Assembly: GCF_008369195.1 (NCBI RefSeq)
Contig: NZ_VOBC01000002.1
Location: 620,001-684,000 of the forward strand
Source of the DNA: Sporosarcina sp. ANT_H38
Lineage (GTDB): Bacteria > Bacillota > Bacilli > Bacillales_A > Planococcaceae
DNA length: 64,000 nucleotides
Direction: 5' to 3'
In this document: one piece after another, positions 32,846 through 42,258 of the stretch
How the letters are laid out: each line of letters starts with the position of its first letter
Position numbering within the stretch: the first letter of the stretch is position 1
Position numbers and translations under genes: made by a program
The notes under the pieces: model-generated
What the model was told of the DNA's origin: nothing
Database searches by the model: none
What the model saw: only the letters and a program-made list of their open reading frames with translations

Positions 32846-33423
32846 TATTTCACTGAATTCGACGGCTGATATTGGTCCGAGACGATGAAATCGTCTTCTA
32901 GTAGAACAAAAGGATGTGTTTCCATCAAACTCGTTTTTAGATAGTCTGGCATTTTATTTCTTTCGTACGCACAAATTAATGGAAATGACAACAGATTTAC
33001 AGCTTCATCTACTATTTCCTCTAAATCTCTTATGAGATGCAGTGGTTCTTCCATAGTGGCCCACTCGACATGTGCCCATGCCCGGAAAGAGATTTTATTT
33101 TCCACATAGCGCTGAATTGTTTTATTAAAGTAATCAGCGATTGAAGGAGGATGATAACTGCCACTTGACCAATAGAATTCAAGGCTGTTTACATAGTGTA
33201 TGAACTCCATTTGATCTTTCGTTAAACGTGTACTCAGTTCTTTTTGAATAATAGGGTAAAGACGAGAATTCTCAATGAGAATCACGTAATCTCCCGCTGT
33301 AATGCCATCTTGTATATAATTTAAAACCTGTGTAATGTAATTTTCCGTTCCATTATACTTATATAGAATATGAAGGTGTACATTCTTTTGGTCCTCAAAC
33401 AACTGATTCATTTTGGTTTTCAA
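32845..33423 (-). CDS. MEDS (DcmR sensory) domain protein
   Basis: 192 residues from a TTG start (AAGGA 8 bases upstream). HLHILYKYNGTENYITQVLN, YVLIENSRLYPIIQK (ends slightly varied) and FRAWAHVEWA are MEDS-domain features; the domain occurs in DcmR and in proteins that sense small organic molecules or partner with anti-sigma factors. There is no DNA-binding domain, so it is a stand-alone sensor-type protein. Monocistronic. Confidence 0.75.
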   Translation of the reverse strand: MKTKMNQLFEDQKNVHLHILYKYNGTENYITQVLNYIQDGITAGDYVILIENSRLYPIIQKELSTRLTKDQMEFIHYVNSLEFYWSSGSYHPPSIADYFNKTIQRYVENKISFRAWAHVEWATMEEPLHLIRDLEEIVDEAVNLLSFPLICAYERNKMPDYLKTSLMETHPFVLLEDDFIVSDQYQPSNSVK

Positions 33424-33740
33424 GTACTCGTTCCTTCTCTCCTGTATCTACTCAATTATACTATCATTCTGTAAGTAAAACCAGAAAACATTTTTAGTTG
33501 AACTAGAACCTGGAAGTGAATCACAATACAAAAGTTCTATATATATATCCAAAAATGTCCACAAACAATCGAATCGAATTGATCGATGAACGGTCTCGTA
33601 GACGCTATACACAATAGGTTAATGTAAAACCAGTTCACTGAATTATTCTTACCCTTTAATTCAAAGAAAAGGCTGACCTGTACAGGCAGCTGATTCTTCT
33701 TCAACAAACGCCCCTGTTACTTAATGAAAAAAGGGCTATA
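33424..33740. other. Intergenic region with a dispersed repeat
   Basis: About 317 bases. CTATACACAATAGGTTAATG and CCAGTTCA at 33605-33638, then CTGTACAGGCAGCTG and CTTCAACAAACGC, parallel the sequence at 30411-30500. Confidence 0.55.
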
Positions 33741-34154
33741 TCATTGATTTCTAAAATCAAATTTAGCATTTGGCACATTTAACGTATGTCCATTTATTAC
33801 CACCGTGTTATTGTCTTCCCAAATAATATTTGCAGTATCTTCACGATAATTCCAATAGATATTTTTAGTTCCATTAAATTTTTTATTAAATACCAACTCA
33901 CCACGAACAGAGTACGAAGTTGTAGCCCCCCCATTAGTGACATATGCTTTTAACGTGTATTCCCCATTAGGTGATGTCTCTTCAGTGAGGTATTCTCCTG
34001 CTGGTAACCTATTCATATCAAAGAATGCCCAATAAACTCCATACCCGACCAATGCACCAAATAACAAACCTACTATTAGTAATCCCTTTAAAATTTTCAT
34101 GAAAACTCTCTTGCTCTCATCTTCAACACTAAGTTCTTGATATGGCAAAGTCAT
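33741..34154 (-). CDS. DUF5412 family protein
   Basis: 137 residues. One membrane helix (ILKGLLIVGLLFGALVGYGV, about 21-40) anchors an extracellular domain with SPNGEYTLKAYVTNGGATTS and a YW-Y...IIWEDNNTVVINGHTLNV pattern, the DUF5412 signature. Function unknown. AAGGGGAATT precedes the ATG. Confidence 0.8.
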   Translation of the reverse strand: MTLPYQELSVEDESKRVFMKILKGLLIVGLLFGALVGYGVYWAFFDMNRLPAGEYLTEETSPNGEYTLKAYVTNGGATTSYSVRGELVFNKKFNGTKNIYWNYREDTANIIWEDNNTVVINGHTLNVPNAKFDFRNQ

Positions 34155-34359
34155 AATTCCCCTTTTTCACGAAAATGTCTTCGTCAAGTAAACTGCGCCA
34201 TTAGTTTAGACGGGTTTAGTGTTTCTAAATTATAGTAAGACATTCATTAAAAAATTTTAATGATGCAACTCAAACGTATACAATTTATTTTCATCTTGTA
34301 TAAATAAAGCAATAAAGTAATCATAACCTTCATTTTTTCTTTATAAAAATAAAAACCCG

Positions 34360-34866
34360 TTACAAAGATAACCTATATTGTATTAGTTGATTTTCCGTTC
34401 CTAAGTATTCTTCATTGCCAATCCTACTTATCTCTATAAACCCTATTTTCTCAAGCATTTTTCGTGAACGAATATTCTCCTCGTGGGTTTCTGCATCAAA
34501 AACTGTAATTCCTAACTTCTTAAAAGCGTAATCCATCATACATAAAATAGAATTAGGCCCAATTCCCCTCCCCCATAACGCACTCTCGCCAATTGCAATA
34601 CCTAACTCAGCTGTATTATCTTTAATACAAGCTAAATCTACATAACCAACTAACCTTTCTTCCAATTCTATTCCCATTCGAATAAAATCTTCAAAATCAT
34701 TATTTATACAATGAAGCCACCATCTATATAATTCTTCTTCACTTCTATTTTTCTCCCATCCATTTGCTGAACAAAAAGTGTCATCCTTACTCCAATTTAA
34801 AACAATCTTATAATCATCTATGCTTAAAGATCTAATTTTTATAGTACTTACAGTATTATTATTCAT
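34360..34866 (-). CDS. GNAT N-acetyltransferase (RimJ/RimL type)
   Basis: 168 residues. IKIRSLSIDDYKIVLNWSKD at the start, acetyl-CoA loop LGIAIGESALWGRGIGPNSI and C-terminal NIRSRKMLEKIGFIE. TAGGGGGAT precedes the ATG. Substrate unknown. The decayed gene at 36085-36365 belongs to the same subfamily. Confidence 0.88.
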   Translation of the reverse strand: MNNNTVSTIKIRSLSIDDYKIVLNWSKDDTFCSANGWEKNRSEEELYRWWLHCINNDFEDFIRMGIELEERLVGYVDLACIKDNTAELGIAIGESALWGRGIGPNSILCMMDYAFKKLGITVFDAETHEENIRSRKMLEKIGFIEISRIGNEEYLGTENQLIQYRLSL

Positions 34867-34959
34867 TCTTCTATCCCCCTATAATTTTCTTGTATATCAA
34901 CTAGCCCTATTAGTAAGTTGAAGTACATTGATTCACAGACTTTCGATTAATACAATAGA

Positions 34960-35076
34960 TCATAACCAGTCTTTCACATAAAAGACTAATCCGAGAATCG
35001 CACCTATTAACAACCCCCCCAAAACATAATAACTTGTTTTGATTTCCGCAACATTTCCTTTTGTTACTTTTATCAT
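34960..35076 (-). CDS. Small membrane protein, 38 residues
   Basis: MIKVTKGNVAEIKTSYYVLG, then one membrane helix (GGLLIGAILGLVFYV) and KDWL; stop at 34960. A G6 run stands 10 bases upstream. It was preferred over the longer reading of the same DNA in another frame (34910-35119), whose Cys-rich, shuffled composition does not look like a protein. Function unknown. Confidence 0.6.
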   Translation of the reverse strand: MIKVTKGNVAEIKTSYYVLGGLLIGAILGLVFYVKDWL

Positions 35077-35550
35077 TCATAATATACCCCCCTTTACTTA
35101 GTGAATTTATAATCTGCACTATCTATTAATAGAGTCAATTAGTATAATGAAAAGGTAAATATTTATTCTCTTTTTCATACGATAATACCTTGATTTTTAG
35201 CATATGGAGATACCTTGAAATAGCAGTTTGAGCTTCTTATGCAATAGCCATTGTAAAGTCTCATCTAAAACTATTGTATTTATTAATGATGAGACCCTAG
35301 GAATGGCTGTATACCAACGAAATGGTACTATCTGAGATTGAGAAAATGCATGTCTTTTACCTTGCAATTTTTTTGTCCAATAAATGAGAACCTGTTAGTG
35401 ATACAACCATCCTCTTTATTTATGTTCATTGTAATGAATATCTATGTTTCGATGCATAACTGCGAGGACGAAAGGGTATAGTATATCTATATTGCCTTTT
35501 CTAAGAGAGTCATTCTGTAGGTGAATTTGAAAAGGGGGCTTTGAAAAGAG
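35077..35550. other. Intergenic region with a two-arm hairpin
   Basis: About 475 bases. The only structure is the nested inverted repeat at 35246-35308. No coding frame is supported. Confidence 0.55.
35246..35308. ncRNA. Candidate structured RNA or nested inverted repeat
   Basis: AGCCATT (35246-35252) pairs with AATGGCT (35302-35308), and inside it GTCTCATC (35258-35265) pairs with GATGAGAC (35288-35295), with a 22-base AT-rich loop. There is no T run. It could be an RNA element or the remnant of a mobile element end. Confidence 0.35.
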
Positions 35551-35910
35551 ATGGACTTATTCATAGTCATAATAGACGTACTCGTCGTTATCTCCTATAT
35601 CTTACTTATTGCTATAATTTCTCCAACTATCATGCGATTGTTCAAGAAAAGAAACTACGAAATACTTTTTCAATTGATACCCGTGTTGTCTATAATCTTT
35701 GTGACTAGCTTAGTTATTTGCATTGGTTATGGTGGTTTTCAAGAAACTCTTTTTTTCCAGTTTACAAGTATTATCTCTTTTCTATTTTTGTTATCCCTGC
35801 TGTTCTTGACATTGGTAATGAAAAACATGTGGAAAGAGAACTATGAAAAATTAATAACTTGGTTAGCCTCTATTCGGAGAAAAGAGATACGTTTTCTGAA
35901 AGCCAAGTAA
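35551..35910 (+). CDS. Membrane protein, three or four helices, unknown
   Basis: 119 residues: hydrophobic segments at about 4-26, 42-62 and 68-90, a KKR motif in the first loop and a positively charged tail (LASIRRKEIRFLKAK). GAAAAGGGGG lies about 15 bases before the ATG, with GAAAAGAG immediately upstream; the start is reasonable but not certain. It ends near a strong terminator. No family recognised. Confidence 0.6.
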   Translation: MDLFIVIIDVLVVISYILLIAIISPTIMRLFKKRNYEILFQLIPVLSIIFVTSLVICIGYGGFQETLFFQFTSIISFLFLLSLLFLTLVMKNMWKENYEKLITWLASIRRKEIRFLKAK

Positions 35911-35979
35911 GGATTAGGTGGGCTACTATGGGGTTCGAATTATAAAAAAAGCGTTACTTATACCATTGTCTTCAATCTT

Positions 35980-36013
35980 AGATACGGCTATTAATTAGCC
36001 GTATCTTTTTTTT
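35980..36013 (+). terminator. Terminator after the 119-residue membrane protein
   Basis: 10-bp stem AGATACGGCT/AGCCGTATCT, loop ATTAATT, T8. Confidence 0.9.
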
Positions 36014-36084
36014 GTATTTATATATTCGTCTCTTAATATACTCATTCTCAATCAATCAAAGAAAATCCTTTTCTCAACCTATTT

Positions 36085-36365
36085 CATCTTAAAATTCCTT
36101 CTTCAATATATCCTATTCTCTTATAAGATTTAATTGCTTTTTCATTATCAAGCTCGGCTTGAAGCCGGACTTTATTTAAATCTAATTGTCTAAAACTGAA
36201 ATCCAGCATCAGCTTAATAGAGAATAATCTGTGATTTCCCCAAGAAACTTCTATCTCCTATAGCAATTCCTAAATCAGCATGTTTATTTAACCCTTCTAT
36301 GTTTATTAAATCAACCCAACTAATAGTTTTCCTTCATCGCTAATAATTGCCTTCCGCTCATAAGC
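36085..36365 (-). pseudogene. Decayed RimJ/RimL-type N-acetyltransferase
   Basis: Fragments of one GNAT are recognisable in different frames: WVDLINIEGLNKHADLGIAI with GDRSF (the acetyl-CoA loop region, about 36235-36320), then KLMLDFSFRQLDLNKVRLQA and NEKAIKSYKRIGYIEEG (about 36090-36220). At least two frameshifts or stops separate them and the N-terminus is missing. It is related to the intact genes nearby and probably arose by duplication. Confidence 0.75.
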
Positions 36366-36448
36366 ATTTTTTATTAATACATATTTCAATCCATTTTGCA
36401 GTTCCCAATTTGTATATCTCCTGTCGAATTATAGAAAAATTGAACTTA

Positions 36449-36874
36449 TTACTTACTATCGAATCTCTTCTGCAAAAAGTATTGCTTAAACCCCTTTGGA
36501 TGATCTTCAATTACTCCAAAAACTTCATAGCCATTTTTCCGATAAAACTCAGGCGCCTGAAAGCTGAATGTATCTAAGTGAATAAGCCTACATCCTTTAG
36601 CCTTTGCAAGACTTTCAATCTTTTCCAATAAAATACTTCCGTACCCTTCCTTCCTAACGCTTTCATCAACCCACAGAAACTCAATATGCATATGGTGCCA
36701 AAATATATCCCCAGTAATTCCACCCACTACTTCACCTTTGTCGTCCTTTATAACAAAGCTAATACTTTCCCTCGAGGTTTTAAGTTCGTCCGGGAGCTGT
36801 TCCATATTATGCTCTATGACTTTACTTCTTATATAGTCGCTATCCTCTTGATTCCATTGTTCAATTATTTTCAT
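36449..36874 (-). CDS. GNAT family N-acetyltransferase
   Basis: 141 residues from ATG 36874 (GAGGGG 9 bases upstream; a reading that begins at 36952 overlaps the previous gene). Acetyl-CoA loop [20 protein letters not shown], then [20 protein letters not shown], where the Tyr is the usual general acid. It lies 30 bases after the phosphatase gene at 36907, so they may be co-transcribed. Confidence 0.9.
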   Translation of the reverse strand: MKIIEQWNQEDSDYIRSKVIEHNMEQLPDELKTSRESISFVIKDDKGEVVGGITGDIFWHHMHIEFLWVDESVRKEGYGSILLEKIESLAKAKGCRLIHLDTFSFQAPEFYRKNGYEVFGVIEDHPKGFKQYFLQKRFDSK

Positions 36875-36906
36875 AATGGTTATCCCCTCTTTCGTAGTAA
36901 CTCTAT

Positions 36907-37488
36907 TTAACCACCTAAATGTTTCGTACAATTGTAAGTAGTACAAGTCCATTTATTTTCAATGTTATTAAGAATAGTTATTGACGTATTTTCAATGTAT
37001 GTACTTGGAAATTTTTCTGGCAGCAAATATTGTAATGTCAGACCTATTAAAGCACCGTGGCTTACTACCAACACTCGCTTATCTCTATATGTAATTAATG
37101 TTTCTTCTAAAAATTCGTATCCCCTATCCGATACGTCTTTAAATTTCTCTATACCGAGATCCAACTCTCTCCAATTATTTCCCCATTTTTGGATTCTTTC
37201 TTTCTCGGTTGTTCCTTCAATTTCGCCACAGTTAATTTCACGGATACGATCGTCATAAGTACAAACGGGCAATTCGAGTTTAGCTGCGATTATCTGTGCA
37301 GTTTCATTGGCACGCGACAAGTCACTTGTCACAATCAAGTCCCATCCTTCTTCCAATAGGAGTCTATTTGCCAATGCAATTGCCTGCTGTTTACCTTTCT
37401 TATTTAAAGGAATATCAGAAACCCCTTGCGATTTGCCGAGCTCATTCCATTCTGTAATCCCATGCCTTATTAGTCCCACTGTCACCAT
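36907..37488 (-). CDS. Histidine phosphatase family protein (phosphoglycerate mutase-like)
   Basis: 193 residues. [10 protein letters not shown] holds the catalytic RHG at residues 8-10; the second His is in [21 protein letters not shown] carries the acid/base Glu region. These are broad-specificity phosphatases or cobalamin-pathway (CobC-like) enzymes; context does not resolve it. AAAGGGGGTAG precedes the ATG. Confidence 0.9.
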   Translation of the reverse strand: MVTVGLIRHGITEWNELGKSQGVSDIPLNKKGKQQAIALANRLLLEEGWDLIVTSDLSRANETAQIIAAKLELPVCTYDDRIREINCGEIEGTTEKERIQKWGNNWRELDLGIEKFKDVSDRGYEFLEETLITYRDKRVLVVSHGALIGLTLQYLLPEKFPSTYIENTSITILNNIENKWTCTTYNCTKHLGG

Positions 37489-37664
37489 TTTATCTACCCC
37501 CTTTATGGAAGCATATAATTCTAACTTTTAATCCCAGACTTATTAATATGTACTTCCTGCATGCAAATACTAAAAACAAGGGAATTCTCATTCGTCTCGT
37601 ATACTCCTCGCCACTTTTGAAGTTCTTTGGACGCGGGCAGCATTCGCTTATGTCTTCTCATTAA

Positions 37665-37815
37665 TTAATTAACAAGAAACTCATCATCGTCATACACTGC
37701 AGCGCCATTATACTCCACAGTAACTTCTCCATTAAAATAGTTTACGTAACGTCCACTACAAATTCACCTTCTTTTTCATACCAATAAATACCTTTAATAA
37801 CATATTCCTCTTATA
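37665..37815 (-). pseudogene. Fragment of an unidentified gene
   Basis: KGIYWYEKEGEFVVDV in one frame continues, after a frameshift near 37752, as RYVNYFNGEVTVEYNGAAVY with DDDEFLVN and a stop at 37665. The two parts read as one acidic protein C-terminus. No family recognised. Confidence 0.45.
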
Positions 37816-37953
37816 TACTGTACTAGGAAGCCTGTCCACCTGCTAAACATAACTTCAATTTGAAATTCAATCTTCTAGCACTTTATAGGACAAACTAAAT
37901 TAAAATATTTTTTAAAAATATGAGAGAAATACTTTTTCAAAACGTTGTATAGG

Positions 37954-37971
37954 GTGTAAAAGCTTTTACAC
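37954..37971 (+). promoter_or_regulatory. 18-bp palindrome upstream of the second ECF sigma gene
   Basis: GTGTAAAAGCTTTTACAC, 22 bases before the sigma-factor ATG. Perfect symmetry and position suggest an operator. Confidence 0.5.
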
Positions 37972-37992
37972 AAAAGTAAGGGGAATCGTCAA

Positions 37993-38559
37993 ATGAAGTC
38001 TACTGATAGGAATTTTATTAAGCGATTACAGCACCAAGAAGAAGACGCATTAGAATTTGTAGTGGATATCTATTTACCAATCATAAAAGGAATAACGTAT
38101 AAGGTCCTTATTCCCCTTAAAAACGAGGGAGTCATAGAAGAATGTATCAATGATATTTTCCTTTCAATCTGGAACAATTCTAAAAAATTCAATGGAGATT
38201 CAACTGATTTCAGAAAGTGGATTTCTGCAATCGCCAAGTTTAAAGCGATTGATTATTACAGAAAGGCAAGTAAAGAGATGGAATTCTCGTCAGATTATAT
38301 GGATTTGAATGCGGATTTATCTGCTGAAGATGAGTTAATTATGCTGGAAGACAGAACTGAATTGATACAACTAATCAATCAGTTAGAGCCTGTTGAACGA
38401 GAAATTTTTATCATGAAATTCTTTCTTGGTCTAAAAACGGAAGAGATATCAAGAAAACTCGGTTTGACTAAGGCTTCTATCGATAATCGCGTTTACAGAG
38501 GGAAAAAGAAACTAACTAAAAAAGTTACTACACTTGAGTTGGGAGAGAGTAGAGTATGA
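37993..38559 (+). CDS. RNA polymerase sigma factor, ECF type
   Basis: 188 residues. Region 2: ECINDIFLSIWNNSKKFNGD and FRKWISAIAKFKAIDYYRKA; region 4: LEPVEREIFIMKFFLGLKTE then EISRKLGLTKASIDNRVYRG. AAGGGGAA lies 9 bases before the ATG. It overlaps the DUF4179 gene by 4 bases (ATGA), the usual sigma/anti-sigma arrangement of this ECF group. Confidence 0.92.
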   Translation: MKSTDRNFIKRLQHQEEDALEFVVDIYLPIIKGITYKVLIPLKNEGVIEECINDIFLSIWNNSKKFNGDSTDFRKWISAIAKFKAIDYYRKASKEMEFSSDYMDLNADLSAEDELIMLEDRTELIQLINQLEPVEREIFIMKFFLGLKTEEISRKLGLTKASIDNRVYRGKKKLTKKVTTLELGESRV

Positions 38560-39656
38560 AGGATATTTATGAATTATTGAACGACGCTAACGTAGACGAC
38601 AATGAATTCGAGGAGATGGCGGTCACTGAATCTGAAAAGACTAAAGTTAAAAGTGTTCTCAAAAAGGCTATAACGAAGAAGAAAAGAGTCAGTTGGAAAA
38701 TGAAGTCTCTGGCAGTCGCCATGACTGTGGGCTTATCAGTTACAACATTAGGATTAGCGTTTCCAGCTTCTGCAGGTAACATTCCTATCATCGGAGACAT
38801 TTTCAGATTTTTGGATAATGAAAAAACAGGTCTTTACGATAACTATAAAGAATATTCCACCGCAATGAACATGTCACAGGAAAGCAGGGGCATCAAAGTG
38901 ACGATTAATGATGCCATTTTTGACGGGAAAACAGTTGCAATCACCTATTCAATTGAAAGTGAGAAAGATTTGGGAGATGACATCACAACATTTGGTTCAC
39001 CTGATATTAAAGGAGCTAAAGGTATGGCAGGAAGTTCCAAAATCTCTAAAGTGGATGATTATCATTATGTGGGCTTATATAGAGCTACACCTATTGACTT
39101 AGCCCCAATCGGAAAAGAATCAGTCGATATAAAATGGAATTTGGACAGTTTCATCCGACCAGACACTACGGAAAAGGTAAAAGGGAATTGGAAATTTACA
39201 TTCTCACTAAATGCAACAGATAGCCGAGTACAATTAAGCAACCAGAGCACTGAACAAAATGGAGTTACAGTTGCTATTGAAAAAGTATCTTTCACACCAA
39301 TGTCCTTTATCGTTTATTACAACCAAGAGGTTTCCAAGAAGGTAAGTGATAAATGGCATGGGGTCGATGCTGAATTGGAGATTAAAGACGACTTAGGAAA
39401 TATATACCTTGGTGTAAATAATGGAGGATCAGGTAAAGATTCTTATAATATGAGTCGGAGTAATACATTCGAGAAATTAGACCCGAATGCATCGAAGCTT
39501 ATTATAACTCCTCGTATCAGAAGTTATGATTCCACCAATTCTGGCGGAGTAGAATTTACGAAAAACGGACCCAAGGAAATTCTAAAACCAGTAAAGTCTG
39601 GTGTAGGGAACGAAGAGTTTGTCATGGAAGACATCGTTATTGAATTAGAAAAGTAA
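38556..39656 (+). CDS. DUF4179 protein, probable anti-sigma factor
   Basis: 366 residues: a cytosolic N-terminus of about 48 residues, a membrane helix (LAVAMTVGLSVTTLGLAF, about 52-69), then the DUF4179 region (NIPIIGDIFRFLDNEKTGLY and GIKVTINDAIFDGKTVAITY) and a long extracellular beta-rich domain. DUF4179 proteins accompany ECF sigma factors in Bacillales and Clostridia and are thought to hold them at the membrane. Translationally coupled to the sigma gene. Confidence 0.87.
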   Translation: MKDIYELLNDANVDDNEFEEMAVTESEKTKVKSVLKKAITKKKRVSWKMKSLAVAMTVGLSVTTLGLAFPASAGNIPIIGDIFRFLDNEKTGLYDNYKEYSTAMNMSQESRGIKVTINDAIFDGKTVAITYSIESEKDLGDDITTFGSPDIKGAKGMAGSSKISKVDDYHYVGLYRATPIDLAPIGKESVDIKWNLDSFIRPDTTEKVKGNWKFTFSLNATDSRVQLSNQSTEQNGVTVAIEKVSFTPMSFIVYYNQEVSKKVSDKWHGVDAELEIKDDLGNIYLGVNNGGSGKDSYNMSRSNTFEKLDPNASKLIITPRIRSYDSTNSGGVEFTKNGPKEILKPVKSGVGNEEFVMEDIVIELEK

Positions 39657-39726
39657 TAGAGTTTGAATGAAAAGAACCGCCTTATTTAGAATTAACGGGA
39701 TCTGTTCAAAGGTCAAATAATAAAAT

Positions 39727-39760
39727 GGAGCTACAAACTACTATGGTTGTGGCTCCTTCT
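39727..39760 (+). terminator. Terminator of the second ECF unit
   Basis: 10-bp stem GGAGCTACAA/TTGTGGCTCC (one G-U), then TTCTATTT. Confidence 0.75.
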
Positions 39761-39830
39761 ATTTATTAAAATATCCATGTTTCATATATCAGAACCGACT
39801 ATTCCACATTTAAAACACCATAGATTATTA

Positions 39831-40313
39831 CTATACAGTCCTGTTCAGTTTTATCTCAAACGTGGGTTCCGTTTTATATTCCATATATTTTACATTCCCA
39901 TCAAATTCTAAGTAAGCTTTATATCTTGTACGGATAGCTGGTGCTATAACCATATTAAGCACTTCCCCCTTTGCAACCCAGCGACTATCTGATGTCTCCT
40001 CAGAGGTACACAATTCTCCACCCACAGGCTTGCACACATAGTCTAACATTAATTTGGTAGGAATATCCGTCACGCCGTCATACCCTTTATGAATGCCTGT
40101 ATTTGAATAAACTCCAATCAAGTAAGATACATCTGTGTCTATCCCACTTTCCTCTTTAATTTCTCTACTTAATGCATCGATTAAGTTTTCTCCAACCTCC
40201 ACTTGCCCCCCAGGAAATACCCATCCACCATGATGGGTTTTTACTAAAAGAATATTTCCATATTCATCTTCTACGATACCGCCTACTGCTACAATATGTG
40301 TTGGCATTACCAT
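39831..40313 (-). CDS. Nudix hydrolase
   Basis: 160 residues from ATG 40313 (GGAGGTG 6 bases upstream; a start five codons earlier lies within that site). The Nudix box GX5EX7REUXEEXGU is complete at residues 36-58 (GQVEVGENLIDALSREIKEE, then SGI). These enzymes hydrolyse nucleoside diphosphate derivatives such as damaged nucleotides or ADP-ribose. Monocistronic. Confidence 0.92.
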   Translation of the reverse strand: MVMPTHIVAVGGIVEDEYGNILLVKTHHGGWVFPGGQVEVGENLIDALSREIKEESGIDTDVSYLIGVYSNTGIHKGYDGVTDIPTKLMLDYVCKPVGGELCTSEETSDSRWVAKGEVLNMVIAPAIRTRYKAYLEFDGNVKYMEYKTEPTFEIKLNRTV

Positions 40314-40504
40314 TTCTTTCACCTCCAAATATATTTGTCGCGCTAAGCTCCCTTGTGGATTGATGAAGAACGATTTAAGAAATCACATCCTATACTTCAC
40401 ACACGTTTTGAATCTATATATGTTGAAGTATATAAACCCAGCGTTAGCGTCGAAGCGGTATACTATGGAATCATTCATGCAACCTAACTAAGTAAAATTC
40501 CTGA

Positions 40505-41251
40505 TTACTTATTCGTAATAAGTACGTTTTCTATCTCAACACGTTTTGCTGAATACTTTTCATTAGTACAATCTACTAGCACTTCAATCGATTCTGTTTC
40601 TGATTCCACAAAAGAAATAGTTTGGCTGCCAAGTGAAATAGTTATTGCTCCTTCTTGAATGTCATAATCCTGAAAAAGGGCTTTGATAATACGTTTATCA
40701 CCTTCAGTCAATGCACCAAATATCTTCACTTCTGATATTCCATTAATGTTTTTTTCTTTCCCATTCGGAACCATATGCTTTTGCATGTACGATTTAACCT
40801 TTTCATTTTCAAGTTGTTGTAAAAAGAATTGAAAAGAAACACCCTCAAATTCAGGTAAATATGAATTCTTCCATGGCATTGATTTGCTGAGAAGATTAAA
40901 AAACCACCTAAACTTCAACGATTCTGGAGCTGTAACATTAATCCCCTGGCTGATAAGACTCTGATACGTCGTCTCGATGTCATCTACTTCTAAAGCGAAA
41001 CCTATCAGGCCCCTATGTCCACTATGATATTTCTCAGTCCAACTTTGTATCCATCCTCCGCCATCTTGTGTCTCGATTCTTACAAATTCAAAATACTCGT
41101 CCCCGATCCATATATTTGAAACCTTAAATCCTTTTGTTCCTTTTCCTCGTTTTGGTTCATATGGAAGACCTATTGAGTGAACCTTTTTTATAAAACCCGG
41201 ATCTTCTTGTACAGAACGATCTACATTGACAACCAAATGATCAATCTTCAA
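40505..41251 (-). CDS. VOC/glyoxalase-like domain protein
   Basis: 248 residues, starting at TTG 41251 with GGGGG 8 bases upstream. MKIDHLVVNVDRSVQ and GHRGLIGFALEVDDIETTYQ are beta-alpha-beta units of the vicinal-oxygen-chelate fold (Glyoxalase_3 type). The C-terminal half has no recognised domain. Enzymatic role unknown. It follows the hydrolase gene by 12 bases, so the two form an operon. Confidence 0.78.
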   Translation of the reverse strand: MKIDHLVVNVDRSVQEDPGFIKKVHSIGLPYEPKRGKGTKGFKVSNIWIGDEYFEFVRIETQDGGGWIQSWTEKYHSGHRGLIGFALEVDDIETTYQSLISQGINVTAPESLKFRWFFNLLSKSMPWKNSYLPEFEGVSFQFFLQQLENEKVKSYMQKHMVPNGKEKNINGISEVKIFGALTEGDKRIIKALFQDYDIQEGAITISLGSQTISFVESETESIEVLVDCTNEKYSAKRVEIENVLITNK

Positions 41252-41263
41252 TAAGATTTCCCC

Positions 41264-41983
41264 CTATCTAATTCGCATTTTTAACCATGTAATCAAGTCT
41301 TGCAACATTTCAGTAGTAAACTGGTGATTAACATCCTTGTATATTAATAGCTCAATATCTTTTCTTCCTTCATTTTCTGTTAGGTAGTTATAGTAATTTT
41401 TTTGACCATCAATAGGAACAGTTTTATCCGAATCACCATGTATAAGAAGTACAGGTGAATCACGGTTCTTCCGCCCAATGGGATCAACCTTTTTCAAAAT
41501 CATTTCTAGTTCCAGTGGTATATCTGGTCGATTATCGATCTCCCTAAAGATTCTTTCTGACACTAAAAATGACCCTGATCCGTTAATATTTGCTAAACCG
41601 CCTATATTCGCTTGCGTTGCAAAAATACCATTAGCAATAAAACCACCCATAGAACTGCCTAAGAGTATTGTATTTTCCTTTAAAATCTTTAATGCACCAA
41701 AAAAATCATTAAACTCTTCGATAGTCTCAATAATTGTTTTCCAAAAATACGTTTCCAACGTTGCTTTCTCAAAATGATTTTCTAGAGAATTTCTTGTATC
41801 ATGGTAAATGATTTCTGGAACTATTACGGTATGTCCCTCTTTTGCAATCTCTTCAGCCACATCTTTGTAGCTATCAGCACTAGCCCCCCAGCCATGGTAA
41901 AAGATTACCGTTAATGCACTTTTACTAGTGACTGAGGATTTGTACAAATTATAGTTAAAGTGCTTAACCTTTACTTTCTCCAT
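41264..41983 (-). CDS. Alpha/beta hydrolase (esterase-like)
   Basis: 239 residues. Oxyanion region FYHGWGASADSY, nucleophile elbow LLGSSMGGFIAN (Ser in GSSMG), acid in LIHGDSDKTVPIDGQKNYY, and His in DVNHQF. Layout of small serine esterases or acyl hydrolases of the YqiA/YuxL kind. GGAGGAAG precedes the ATG. First gene of a unit with the VOC protein. Confidence 0.88.
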   Translation of the reverse strand: MEKVKVKHFNYNLYKSSVTSKSALTVIFYHGWGASADSYKDVAEEIAKEGHTVIVPEIIYHDTRNSLENHFEKATLETYFWKTIIETIEEFNDFFGALKILKENTILLGSSMGGFIANGIFATQANIGGLANINGSGSFLVSERIFREIDNRPDIPLELEMILKKVDPIGRKNRDSPVLLIHGDSDKTVPIDGQKNYYNYLTENEGRKDIELLIYKDVNHQFTTEMLQDLITWLKMRIR

Positions 41984-42258
41984 TGAAATACACTTCCTCC
42001 ACTATCAATTTCAATTTTCTTCAAATGAACGAGTATAGTCATCTGTCGGCAAGCATTTATAGCGAATGTGATATCTTTGTATACTTAATGTCAACTAGCC
42101 TTCTATTGCCTAATCTAAGGGCCTTACATGTCAATGTATTTTCAGCGCCTTAACGATATTCCAAACAATCTTCTTCCCTATTACATATTCAAAAGTTACG
42201 TTAACTACAGTAGTATCAACATATCTTCTTTAAATAGAGTGGATTTAGTTTCCTATCG

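Larger units (their letters stand above)
37489..37992. other. Intergenic region with a gene fragment and a palindromic site
   Basis: About 500 bases: a broken coding fragment at 37665-37815 and an 18-bp palindrome at 37954-37971 ahead of the ECF sigma gene. Confidence 0.6.

Noticed and set aside
34910..35119. 69-codon frame on the minus strand
   Set aside because: Cys-rich shuffled composition; the overlapping 38-codon frame gives a plausible membrane protein with a better start.
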